Positions 44,928-52,895 of a stretch of 64,000 bases of DNA are shown piece by piece. The stretch spans positions 124,001-188,000 of the forward strand of contig CALLJG010000005.1 of NCBI GenBank assembly GCA_938091335.1, given 5' to 3'. The translations under genes and the position numbers were made by a program. Numbering within the stretch: position 1 is the stretch's first letter; each line of letters begins with the position of its first letter. This stretch comes from an uncultured Thermodesulfobacterium sp. GTDB taxonomy: Bacteria; Desulfobacterota; Thermodesulfobacteria; Thermodesulfobacteriales; Thermodesulfobacteriaceae. The notes under the pieces are model-generated. The model was not told the origin of the DNA and searched no databases. It worked only from the letters and a program-made list of their open reading frames with translations.

Positions 44928-45659
44928 ATGAGAAAAGTAATTATAATTCCAGCAAGATATGCTTCTACTAGATTTCCTGGAAAGCCTTTAGCTATCCTCT
45001 GGGGAAAACCTATCATTCAACATGTATATGAAAGAGCTTTAGAATCAGGAATTAAAGATGTATATGTAGCTACAGATGATGAAAGAATTTTTTCAAAGAT
45101 TAAGGAATTTGGAGGTAATGTAATCTTGACAAGCAAAGACCATACCTGTGGAACTGAAAGAGTGGCTGAGGCATGTAATATATTAGGATTAGATGAAGAG
45201 GATTTAATTATCAATCTTCAAGGAGATCAACCCCTTTTCCCTCCAGAATACTTTTTTCTTTTAATTAAACCTTTGCTTTTTTCTTCTCAAATACAAATTA
45301 GTACTTTAGCTACTCCTATTAACAATATTAAAGACCTTGAAAATCCTAATAAAGTAAAAGTAGTAACAGATAAAGAAGGAAAAGCTCTTTATTTTTCACG
45401 GTCTCCTATTCCTTATTTTAGACCACCTGGAAATGAACCCCTTTATTTAAAACATATAGGAATTTATGCATATCAAAAAAGTTTTTTAGACAAATTTGTA
45501 AAACTTTCACCTGGACAACTGGAACTTTCTGAAAAACTTGAGCAATTAAGAGCTTTAGAATATGGATATAAGATAGCTGTAACAATTGTACCAAAAGATA
45601 TACTAGAGGTGGATACTCCTGAAGATTTAGAATATATAAAAAATTTAAGGAGAGAATAA
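44928..45659 (+). CDS. kdsB: CMP-Kdo synthetase (3-deoxy-manno-octulosonate cytidylyltransferase)
   Basis: This 243-residue enzyme activates Kdo with CTP for lipopolysaccharide inner-core assembly. It begins with the nucleotidyltransferase motif IIPARYASTRFPGKPLA. Other conserved parts are TSKDHTCGTERVAEA, NLQGDQPLFPP and YFSRSPIPYFR. Its presence indicates a Gram-negative envelope. It is first in a three-gene run with the Memo-family gene (2-nt gap) and gltX. Confidence 0.95.
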   Translation: MRKVIIIPARYASTRFPGKPLAILWGKPIIQHVYERALESGIKDVYVATDDERIFSKIKEFGGNVILTSKDHTCGTERVAEACNILGLDEEDLIINLQGDQPLFPPEYFFLLIKPLLFSSQIQISTLATPINNIKDLENPNKVKVVTDKEGKALYFSRSPIPYFRPPGNEPLYLKHIGIYAYQKSFLDKFVKLSPGQLELSEKLEQLRALEYGYKIAVTIVPKDILEVDTPEDLEYIKNLRRE

Positions 45660-45661
45660 AT

Positions 45662-46468
45662 ATGAAAAGAGAACCAGCAGTAGCAGGTTATTTTTATAGT
45701 AATAATGCTGAAGATTTGAAATTGGATTTATCTCAGCTAATTTCTCACTCAAAAGAAAAACTTAAAGTTAAAGGATTAGTTGCTCCTCATGCAGGTTATA
45801 TGTATTCTGGATGGGTAGCAGGAAAAACTTATGGAGCCATATTACCACCTGAAGTAGCTATTATTATAGGACCAAATCACACCGGCTTAGGAAAAAGAAT
45901 AGCTATCTTTAATGGAGATTCTTTTATTACACCTTTAGGAGAAGTTCACATAGATAAAGAATTGGTAGAAAATTTAATACATTCAGTTTCTATACTTTCC
46001 CCAGATATAATGGCACATTTACATGAACATTCTATAGAAGTACAAATTCCCTTTTTACAGTATCTTAACCCTGATATAAAAATAGTTCCTATTTGTTTAG
46101 GTTGGTTAAGTTTAGAAGAAATTATTATTTTAGGAAAAGGAATAGCAGAAAGTATTAAAAAAAGACCTGATAAATATATTATTATAATAGCAAGTAGTGA
46201 CTTTAGTCATTATGTTCATCATAATATTGCAAAAGAAAAAGATATGAAAGCTATTAAAGAAATACTAAATCTTTCTGAAGAAAAATTTTTAAAATTAGTA
46301 GAAGAAGAGAATTTAAGTATATGTGGATACATTCCAATTGCTGTTGTTATAAATGCTTGCAAAAATTTGGGAGCAGTTAATGCAAAACTTATAGATTATA
46401 TGACTTCTGGAGATGTGATAAAAGATTATTCTTCAGTAGTAGGTTATGGGGGGGTTATAATATGGTAA
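45662..46468 (+). CDS. amrB: AmmeMemoRadiSam system protein B (Memo family)
   Basis: This 268-residue protein begins with REPAVAGYFYS and contains VAPHAGYMYSG, IGPNHTG and ASSDFSHY, the conserved His and Asp/Cys-site segments of the Memo/class III dioxygenase-like fold. In many thermophiles it is grouped with an AMMECR1-domain protein and a radical SAM protein; those two are not here. The role is unknown. It overlaps gltX by 7 nt. Confidence 0.88.
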   Translation: MKREPAVAGYFYSNNAEDLKLDLSQLISHSKEKLKVKGLVAPHAGYMYSGWVAGKTYGAILPPEVAIIIGPNHTGLGKRIAIFNGDSFITPLGEVHIDKELVENLIHSVSILSPDIMAHLHEHSIEVQIPFLQYLNPDIKIVPICLGWLSLEEIIILGKGIAESIKKRPDKYIIIIASSDFSHYVHHNIAKEKDMKAIKEILNLSEEKFLKLVEEENLSICGYIPIAVVINACKNLGAVNAKLIDYMTSGDVIKDYSSVVGYGGVIIW

Positions 46469-47853
46469 TTACTAGATTCCCTCCGAGTCCAACTGGACAT
46501 TTACATCTTGGAGGAGCTAGAACAGCACTTTTTAATTGGCTATTTTCTAAACATAATAAAGGAAAATTTATACTCCGGTTTGAAGATACTGATAAAGAAA
46601 GATCTAAACCAGAATATGTAGAATCTGTCAAAGCCTCTTTAAAGTGGCTTGGTCTTAATTGGGATGAAGGACCTTATTTTCAAAGTGAAAGAATTAAAAT
46701 TTATCACCAATATGCCCAAAAACTTTTTGAAGAAGGAAAAGCCTATTATTGTGAATGCCCTAAGGAAGTTTTGGAACAGAAAAAAAAAGAAATGTTAGCT
46801 AAAGGACTTAAACCAAAATATGATAAAATCTGTAGGGAAAAAAAATTAGAACCTAAACCAGGTAGAGCACTAAGAATTAAAGCTCCTGAATTAGGAGAAA
46901 TAGTTTTTGAGGACCTCTTAAGAGGAAAAATAGTTTTCTCAGCAGAAGAAATTGATGATTTCATTATAATCCGCTCAGATGGAATGCCCACCTATAATTT
47001 TGCTGTAGTTATTGATGATATTACTATGAGTATAACCCATATAATAAGAGGGGATGATCACATTTCTAATACTCCTAAGCAAATCCTTATTTATAAAGCT
47101 TTAGAAATAAATCCACCTAAATTTGTCCATATTCCTATGGTATTAGGACCAGACGGAACAAGACTTTCTAAAAGACACGGGGCAAAATCTATTTTAGAAT
47201 ATAAGGAAGCAGGATTTTTACCTAATGCTCTTATAAACTATCTTGCCCGTCTTGGATGGGGATATGGAGACCAAGAATATTTTACTATAGAGGAACTAAT
47301 TGAAAAATTTGATCTTAAAAACATAAATTTATCTCCAGCAAGGTTTGACCAAGATAAACTTTTAGCCTTTAATGCTTATTGGATGAGAAATAGTAGCTCC
47401 AAATATTTATTAAACCATGTAAAGCCTTTTCTTAAAAACTATGATTTAAATAAATTTTCTGAGGATTATATTTTATCAGCTATAGAAACTGTAAAAATAA
47501 GAACAAAGACCTTAATTGAAATGGCAGAAATGATGAATTTTTACCTAACAGAGGATATAATTTATGATATAGATGGGGCTAAAAAATTTTTACTCCCTGA
47601 AATAGCTCCTATTTTAGGAAAAATAGCACAGGATTTAAAAGAACTTCCTTTAGAGGAAAAGATTTTAGAAAATTATTTAAGAACTTTGGCTGAAACTTCA
47701 GGAATGAAATTTAAAAACATTGCTCAAGCTATAAGAGTTGCTTTAACTGGAAAAACTGTAAGCCCGGGATTATTTGAAATTATAAAGGTCTTGGGTAAGG
47801 AAAAAACTGTAGAGAGAATAAAAAAGGCTATAGAATATATTAAAGGATTGTAA
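46462..47853 (+). CDS. gltX: Glutamyl-tRNA synthetase
   Basis: This 463-residue class I synthetase has the HIGH-type motif in FPPSPTGHLHLGGARTALFN and the KMSKS-type motif as RLSKRHGA. The C-terminal anticodon-binding domain is all helical, ending in TVERIKKAIEYIK. Cysteines in a CECPKE segment could bind zinc. Charges tRNA-Glu and possibly tRNA-Gln in organisms that use transamidation. Its stop codon overlaps the -35 box of the tRNA-Pro promoter. Confidence 0.95.
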   Translation: MVITRFPPSPTGHLHLGGARTALFNWLFSKHNKGKFILRFEDTDKERSKPEYVESVKASLKWLGLNWDEGPYFQSERIKIYHQYAQKLFEEGKAYYCECPKEVLEQKKKEMLAKGLKPKYDKICREKKLEPKPGRALRIKAPELGEIVFEDLLRGKIVFSAEEIDDFIIIRSDGMPTYNFAVVIDDITMSITHIIRGDDHISNTPKQILIYKALEINPPKFVHIPMVLGPDGTRLSKRHGAKSILEYKEAGFLPNALINYLARLGWGYGDQEYFTIEELIEKFDLKNINLSPARFDQDKLLAFNAYWMRNSSSKYLLNHVKPFLKNYDLNKFSEDYILSAIETVKIRTKTLIEMAEMMNFYLTEDIIYDIDGAKKFLLPEIAPILGKIAQDLKELPLEEKILENYLRTLAETSGMKFKNIAQAIRVALTGKTVSPGLFEIIKVLGKEKTVERIKKAIEYIKGL

Positions 47854-47875
47854 ATTTTAGACAAAATATTATAAT
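47848..47875 (+). promoter_or_regulatory. Promoter of tRNA-Pro
   Basis: TTGTAA (47848-47853, including the gltX stop codon) and perfect TATAAT (47870-47875) are spaced 16 bp apart. Transcription would begin about 8 nt before the mature tRNA. Confidence 0.55.
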
Positions 47876-47889
47876 ATTTAAGGAATTAA

Positions 47890-47963
47890 CGGGGCGTAGC
47901 GCAGCCTGGAAGCGCACCTGCCTTGGGAGCAGGGGGTCGGAGGTTCAAATCCTCTCGCCCCGA
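47890..47963 (+). tRNA. tRNA-Pro (anticodon UGG)
   Basis: A complete cloverleaf can be folded. The acceptor stem CGGGGCG pairs with CGCCCCG. There is a D-arm with GCGC stems, an anticodon stem CCTGC/GCAGG around loop CTTGGGA (anticodon TGG), a T-arm GGAGG-TTCAAAT-CCTCT, and discriminator A at 47963. The 3' CCA is not encoded and must be added. The first base C is the usual feature of bacterial tRNA-Pro. The decayed surface-polysaccharide region starts directly downstream. Confidence 0.95.
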
Positions 47964-47987
47964 TATTTATATCTCTCTTTATTCTAT

Positions 47988-48562
47988 CAAATCTAAATAC
48001 ATTTTTACTCCATAAGAATTATTTCTCTTCCTTGCTTCCCCATTTTATGCCTTTCTTCTTTGTTTAGTTTATACATTCTCTCCATAGCTTCAAAGATGAA
48101 AAAACCACATAATCAGCCTTACATATAAAGCCTTATATCTTGATAAACTCCCAAGTACTTTACAATACCTTCCTCTTCCCATTATTTATAGGACCCAAAA
48201 GTCAAAGCTCTACCTTGTCTCCATAAATCTCTCTTATAGCCTTCCAGCCTCCACAAACTCCCCCACCCCTTTTCCCACAAAAGCCTTGAGACCATAATAA
48301 AAACAAAGGAATCTTTTTGAGGATCTTTGCAAAACTCAGGACTAAAGTATAAAGTTTAGCACCACATCTGGCTTTAGATTTTTGTAGATGCTCAAATATT
48401 CCCAAAGGAGCTTGAGGTCTTTTATAGAGTTGGTCCCTTTTCTGTCTAAGTTCTTGAAAGCTATAAAGTTTTTAAATCTACTCGCATACTCACCTCTGGA
48501 GCTACCACATAGACTTCATAGCCTTTTTCCAAAAGGACATCTATCAAAGCCTTCCTAAAATT
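47988..48562 (-). pseudogene. Remnant of a group-4 glycosyltransferase
   Basis: Reading the minus strand with frame changes recovers pieces in the correct order for a WbpX/PglA-like glycosyltransferase: IDVLLEKGYEVYVVAPE, then DRKGTNSIKDLKLLWEY and LKPDVVLNF, then (after a large deletion) FVFIMVSRLLWEKG and IREIYGDKVEL, then LLGPINNGK, and finally FEAMERMYKLNKEERHKMGK. At least four frameshifts or stops interrupt it, and about 150-200 residues of the middle are missing. It sits between tRNA-Pro and the FkbM remnant. The fold would have been a GT-B sugar transferase acting on lipid-linked glycans. Confidence 0.75.
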
Positions 48563-48888
48563 TCATATGGACCAAGAGGTGTTAGAAGTTTTGTTAAAAA
48601 ACTTCACTTCCCTAGTATTATTAGATACTGCTAAATTATTGAGATAAGTATTTTTGAAAACATGAGTTTTAGCATTGTCTTTTAAGATTTTTAAAATTTC
48701 TGGAAGAGGTTCAAAGGAATGGATTTCTCCATCATACTGATCAATAAATTCTTGGGCTAAAAGAGTATAAAATCCAAGATTAGCACCAATATCGTAAAAT
48801 ACATCTACAAAAATATACCTAAAGCCTTTATAAAAGCTTTTTCCTTAATTAAAAAAGCCTTTCTATTTGAAATTTCCCATACCAAAAC
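48563..48888 (-). pseudogene. Remnant of a FkbM-family methyltransferase
   Basis: The minus strand encodes VDVFYDIGANLGFYTLLA and then IHSFEPLPEILKIL, which are the SAM-binding motif I and the acidic motif of FkbM methyltransferases, followed by LAVSNNTREVKFF. A frame change near 48820 joins this to an upstream piece, EISNRKAFLIKEKAF. The reading stops at a TGA near 48563, so only about 100 residues of a roughly 250-residue protein remain. A GAGG right after the flippase stop suggests that this was once the next gene of that operon. Confidence 0.75.
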
Positions 48889-48891
48889 CTC

Positions 48892-50193
48892 CTATATTTC
48901 TTTCAAGTATACCATAACTCTATAAACCATATACATTTCACCCACAACTAATACCAGCCCATAAGCCAAAGCTCCACCTACAGCTCCAAAAGAGGAAGCC
49001 AAAAAAGAGGTTAAAATGCTAACTAAAATCATCCTTAGTATATTAACATAAGCAATTATTTTAGGCATCATCATGGTATGTAAAAGCATAGAGATAAGTC
49101 CAAGAAACATAGTAACAATAAGGGCAAAAGAGACTATAAAAAATACTGGAATAGCTGAAAAATACCTTTCACCTAAAAAAAACCAAAGAATCAATCCCAA
49201 AAAAATTATACCAATAAGAGAAGCAAAAAGATATAAAGGGAAAATTCTCTTTAAAAGTTTAAAATACCTATTCACTTGTTCTCTATTAAAGGTGGTTATT
49301 TTTGGATATAAAAAGGAGTATAGTCCAGTATATAGCACAGTTAAACCTAAAGCAAGGTTAACACCTGCTGAAAATATGCCTACCTCTTCAAGAGATGATA
49401 CTTTGGCAAGCATAAACCTCGAAAAATAAAGTATACCACCTCCAGCTATGGAAGATAATGCTATCCATTTACTGTAATTTACTATTTCTCTGAGATGAAT
49501 CAATTTTTCCTGAAAGTTTTTAAAGGATGTTAAAAGAAAGGAAAAACCCTTCAGACTAAAAAGAGCTAGTATAAAGAATAAAGGAATAAAATAGCTTGAC
49601 ATAAGCCAAGCGATAGAATTTTTAGGGTATGCAAAGTAAACAAAAACTAAAAGAATCATACGTAGAAGAGAGTAGGCAATTACTAAAAAAGAAAGCCATC
49701 TAAACCTTTCTCGGGCTCTTATGTACTCTTGAAGATATATCCATAAAACAAAAAAGGCACCTGAAATAAAAGCAACCAAAAAAAGAAAATAAGCTTCTGC
49801 TTTTTCTAAACTTAGAATCTGTAAAACAAAGTAGGATAAAAACGGAGAAATTAAAATTATTACAAGAGCTATAAATATTTCAAAGATAAAAGAAGAAAGA
49901 AGAATAGCACGCTGTTTATCTTTGTCTTCAAAGTATTTGTTATAAAGCCGAATCATGCTTGCACCAACTCCAAAATTTCCTATAACTGCAATCCAAGTGG
50001 TAGTAGCATAGGCTAAGGAAAAAATTCCAAAAGTGTGAACATCAAGCTTTTTAGCTGGTATAAGCGTGATTAAAAAACCCATAAGACTGCTTAAGGCATA
50101 AGCTACTGTCAAAAGGGATATAGATTTAAGATGAAAAATTACCCCTTTAAACTCTTCACCTAATATTTTAACCAACAATTTTCTAATCATCAC
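48892..50193 (-). CDS. Wzx-like polysaccharide flippase (MOP superfamily)
   Basis: This 433-residue integral membrane protein has about twelve to fourteen helices and the MOP/polysaccharide-transport pattern (N-terminal SLLTVAYALSSLMGFLITLI and KKLDVHTFGIFSLAYATT). It would flip undecaprenyl-linked repeat units of a surface polysaccharide to the periplasm. The gene is intact, but its downstream partners are broken, so its own role is uncertain; it could still serve another glycan, for example one used by the STT3 enzyme. No ribosome binding site is obvious before the ATG. Confidence 0.85.
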   Translation of the reverse strand: MMIRKLLVKILGEEFKGVIFHLKSISLLTVAYALSSLMGFLITLIPAKKLDVHTFGIFSLAYATTTWIAVIGNFGVGASMIRLYNKYFEDKDKQRAILLSSFIFEIFIALVIILISPFLSYFVLQILSLEKAEAYFLFLVAFISGAFFVLWIYLQEYIRARERFRWLSFLVIAYSLLRMILLVFVYFAYPKNSIAWLMSSYFIPLFFILALFSLKGFSFLLTSFKNFQEKLIHLREIVNYSKWIALSSIAGGGILYFSRFMLAKVSSLEEVGIFSAGVNLALGLTVLYTGLYSFLYPKITTFNREQVNRYFKLLKRIFPLYLFASLIGIIFLGLILWFFLGERYFSAIPVFFIVSFALIVTMFLGLISMLLHTMMMPKIIAYVNILRMILVSILTSFLASSFGAVGGALAYGLVLVVGEMYMVYRVMVYLKEI

Positions 50194-50520
50194 ATCCTAT
50201 ACTAATATCACTTATTCAAAGCCTCTCTTTATCATTTCTATAAACCTTTTTACCTCTGAAATAACTTTCTCCTATTCTTTATCCCCAATTTTACATGCTC
50301 ATTATACTCTATGAACATATTCTTACAAAACTTATCTATCCTCTCCTCCGAAAAAAAAGTGAAAAAAAGATTATAAAGTTTATGGAGTAAAGATTATTAC
50401 CTTAAATTTTACTAAAAGATCAAGCCTTGTTTTATTTCCTCAAGCAAGAATTATTGCCTCCATTTTGCCCTGTCTCTCTGTAATGACTACAGTTTCTATT
50501 AATTCAAACCAAAATAAGTA
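50194..50520 (-). other. Degenerate sequence upstream of the flippase
   Basis: No intact gene is visible. On the minus strand an in-frame stretch around 50515-50443 reads ETVVITERQGKMEAIILA and then meets a stop. It could be the core of a Phd/YefM-type antitoxin or the start of a sugar nucleotidyltransferase (MEAIILAGG-like). A second piece near 50270-50205 reads EKVISEVKRFIEMIKRGFE and ends in TAA. Both are probably remnants. The 110 nt from 50521 to the TonB receptor start are very AT-rich and hold no riboswitch that I can recognise. Confidence 0.35.
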
Positions 50521-50631
50521 TTACTTTTAATTATTTTTTAAAAATATAGTATTAATTATATTTGATTTTTTTTCTATATTATGTTATTATATTTAAAATT
50601 TTATGAAAAAGATTTTATGAAGGAGGTGGTT

Positions 50632-52878
50632 ATGTGGAGATTGGTGTCTTTTGTAATATTTTTAATTCTATTTTTTCTTAATGGAGCAAGAGCTGATCAA
50701 GGGAATGAGAAAAAAATGGAAGAAGAAATGCTTAAGGAGGTTGTTGTAACTGCAACAAGAACGGAGAAAGAGGTAGAGTTAGCACCAGCAAGTGTAAGTG
50801 TTGTAACAAAGGAAAGAATTGAGCTTAAAGCACCTAAAACAATTGATCAAGCATTAAATGATATTACTGGTTTATATGTTGAAAGAGTTGCAGGATTAAT
50901 GGAATCTCGTTTTTCTCCTATAACTCTAAGAGGAATTCCTGGTCAACCACGAGTTCTTATTCTCAGGGATGGAATTGTCCTTAATGATCCTAGTACAGCT
51001 CATGCAAGATTTGGAGGATTTTATCCAGAAGATCTTGAAAGAGTTGAAGTTGTAAAAGGGCCTTTTTCTTCTCTTTATGGTGGATATGCAATGGGTGGAG
51101 TTATAAATTTTATTACCAAGATGCCAGAAAAAAGGGAATTTAGTCTTAAATCAGGATATGGTTCCAGTTGGGATAGAAGTAAAGCATGGGATGATCTTAG
51201 AAGATTCTATATTTCTTATGGAGACAAACTGTGGGATAAATTAAGCATATTTCTGAGTTATGGCTTCCAGAGTACAAATGGTTTTCCAATGACGTTAAAT
51301 GTAACTCGGTTTAAACCTCCAGCTAATATTAGTGGATATGAGGAAACAAAAACATCAACAGGTCAATCTGCTTATCTTATTGGTGATAAGGGTGATACTC
51401 GTTGGTGGGATGATGGGATAACTTTCAAGCTTCAGTATAAATTTACAAAAGATACCAAAGTAAATTTTTCATTTGTGAGAAATCGTTATGAGCTTAATAA
51501 TGACGAACCTCACACTTATTTAAGAGATCAATTTGGAAATCCCGTATGGAGTTACGTAGTTTCTCCTTTTCCGCCCATAAAGGTGAATGAAAGTACTTTT
51601 CTATCTGGCGGTCAAGGAAGAATTCAAAACCTATATGCTTTAGGTTTTGAATCTAATTTATGGAAAGATCTAAAAATGAAATTAAATTTTTCTTTTTTTG
51701 AGACTGAAAAAGATTGGTATGTAACTCCATTAAGTGAGGCAACAAGATTTGGTTGTGGTTCAGATTCAACCAAATGTGCTACTGTAAATAACACCCCTGC
51801 AAAGGCTTACATGATAGACGTACAGTTTAGCCTTCCAATCTTTGCTAATCAAATTCTTACCTTCGGCGGTTCTTTTAGACAGGAAAGTGGAGATACAAAA
51901 GAAAAATTTTTAAGAGATTGGAGAGATGAAAAATCAACAACAACTCTTTCACAAGAATTCAGAGGAAAAGGCAGAACCTATGCTCTTTTCATTCAAGATG
52001 AAATTATGTTACTTGATAATCTTACAGCTTACATAGGTTTTAGGCAAGACTGGTGGAATACTTATGATGGTTACATTAATAAAGTTGGACAAGCTGGCTA
52101 TCCAAAATCTTATCCTACAAGATCAGTTTCCTCTTTCAGTCCGAAATTTGCTTTAGTATATAAACCTCTTAAAAACACTATTTTGCGAACTTCTATTGGA
52201 AAGGCTTTCAGACCTCCAACAATTTTAGAACTTTATAGAGAGTTTACTCCTCCAGATAGAATACTAAGGATGGGGAATCCTGCTCTTGAACCAGAAAAAG
52301 TCATCTCTTGGGATTTAGGACTTGAACAAAAGCTTTGGAAAGGATCTAAAATCTCTTTAACATATTTTGATAACTATTTAAAGGATTTAATCTATTATAG
52401 GGATTTAGATCCACAAAGAAAACAACTTGTCAATGTGGGAAAAGCAGAATCCCGTGGAATAGAGTTTGAATTTGAACAGAAATTTGAAAAATGGTTAAGA
52501 TTATTTGCAAATATTACCTATACTGATTCTGAAATAAAGGAAAATGAGGCATCTCCTAAAACTGTTGGATGTAGACTCACCTACATTCCACTTTGGACTG
52601 TTAACTCTGGAGTAGAGATTGAGAAGTCAGGATTTTCAGCAACTCTTATTAGTAGATATGTTGCTAAAAGATATCTTAATGATGATAATTCTGACAAAAT
52701 AAATAATGTCTTTGGCTCCCTTGATCCATATTTTGTTGTTGATGGAAGAATTAGCTATCAAATTACAAAATTTGCAAAGATCGGTTTTTCAGTAGATAAC
52801 ATTTTCGACAGAAAGTTCTATACATGGCATAAAGCAGCAAGAAGATCATGGTTTGCTGAGATTACATTTAAGTTTTAA
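50632..52878 (+). CDS. TonB-dependent outer-membrane receptor
   Basis: This 748-residue receptor has a signal peptide (VSFVIFLILFFLNGARA), a TonB-box-like EEMLKEVVVTATRTEKE, a plug domain with LRGIPGQPRVLILRDGIVL and VEVVKGPFSSLYGGYAMGGV, and a C-terminal 22-strand barrel ending in phenylalanine (WFAEITFKF). The class takes up siderophores, haem, cobalamin or metal chelates. The frame extends to 50581, but AGGAGG (50621-50626) lies 5 nt before the ATG at 50632. It is followed 17 nt later by the CobN-like gene, so the ligand is probably a tetrapyrrole or a metal destined for one. Confidence 0.92.
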   Translation: MWRLVSFVIFLILFFLNGARADQGNEKKMEEEMLKEVVVTATRTEKEVELAPASVSVVTKERIELKAPKTIDQALNDITGLYVERVAGLMESRFSPITLRGIPGQPRVLILRDGIVLNDPSTAHARFGGFYPEDLERVEVVKGPFSSLYGGYAMGGVINFITKMPEKREFSLKSGYGSSWDRSKAWDDLRRFYISYGDKLWDKLSIFLSYGFQSTNGFPMTLNVTRFKPPANISGYEETKTSTGQSAYLIGDKGDTRWWDDGITFKLQYKFTKDTKVNFSFVRNRYELNNDEPHTYLRDQFGNPVWSYVVSPFPPIKVNESTFLSGGQGRIQNLYALGFESNLWKDLKMKLNFSFFETEKDWYVTPLSEATRFGCGSDSTKCATVNNTPAKAYMIDVQFSLPIFANQILTFGGSFRQESGDTKEKFLRDWRDEKSTTTLSQEFRGKGRTYALFIQDEIMLLDNLTAYIGFRQDWWNTYDGYINKVGQAGYPKSYPTRSVSSFSPKFALVYKPLKNTILRTSIGKAFRPPTILELYREFTPPDRILRMGNPALEPEKVISWDLGLEQKLWKGSKISLTYFDNYLKDLIYYRDLDPQRKQLVNVGKAESRGIEFEFEQKFEKWLRLFANITYTDSEIKENEASPKTVGCRLTYIPLWTVNSGVEIEKSGFSATLISRYVAKRYLNDDNSDKINNVFGSLDPYFVVDGRISYQITKFAKIGFSVDNIFDRKFYTWHKAARRSWFAEITFKF

Positions 52879-52895
52879 GGGATTTATAGAGAAAA

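Noticed and set aside
48202-48405. Minus-strand 67-codon open frame considered as a gene
   Set aside because: It crosses the glycosyltransferase remnant in a mix of right and wrong frames; conserved pieces lie in three frames, so it is a fragment of a pseudogene.
50521-50631. Cobalamin riboswitch upstream of the TonB receptor and CobN-like gene
   Set aside because: The stretch is too short and AT-rich and has no B12-box-like GCCACTG sequence; none seen in 50194-50631 on the plus strand.
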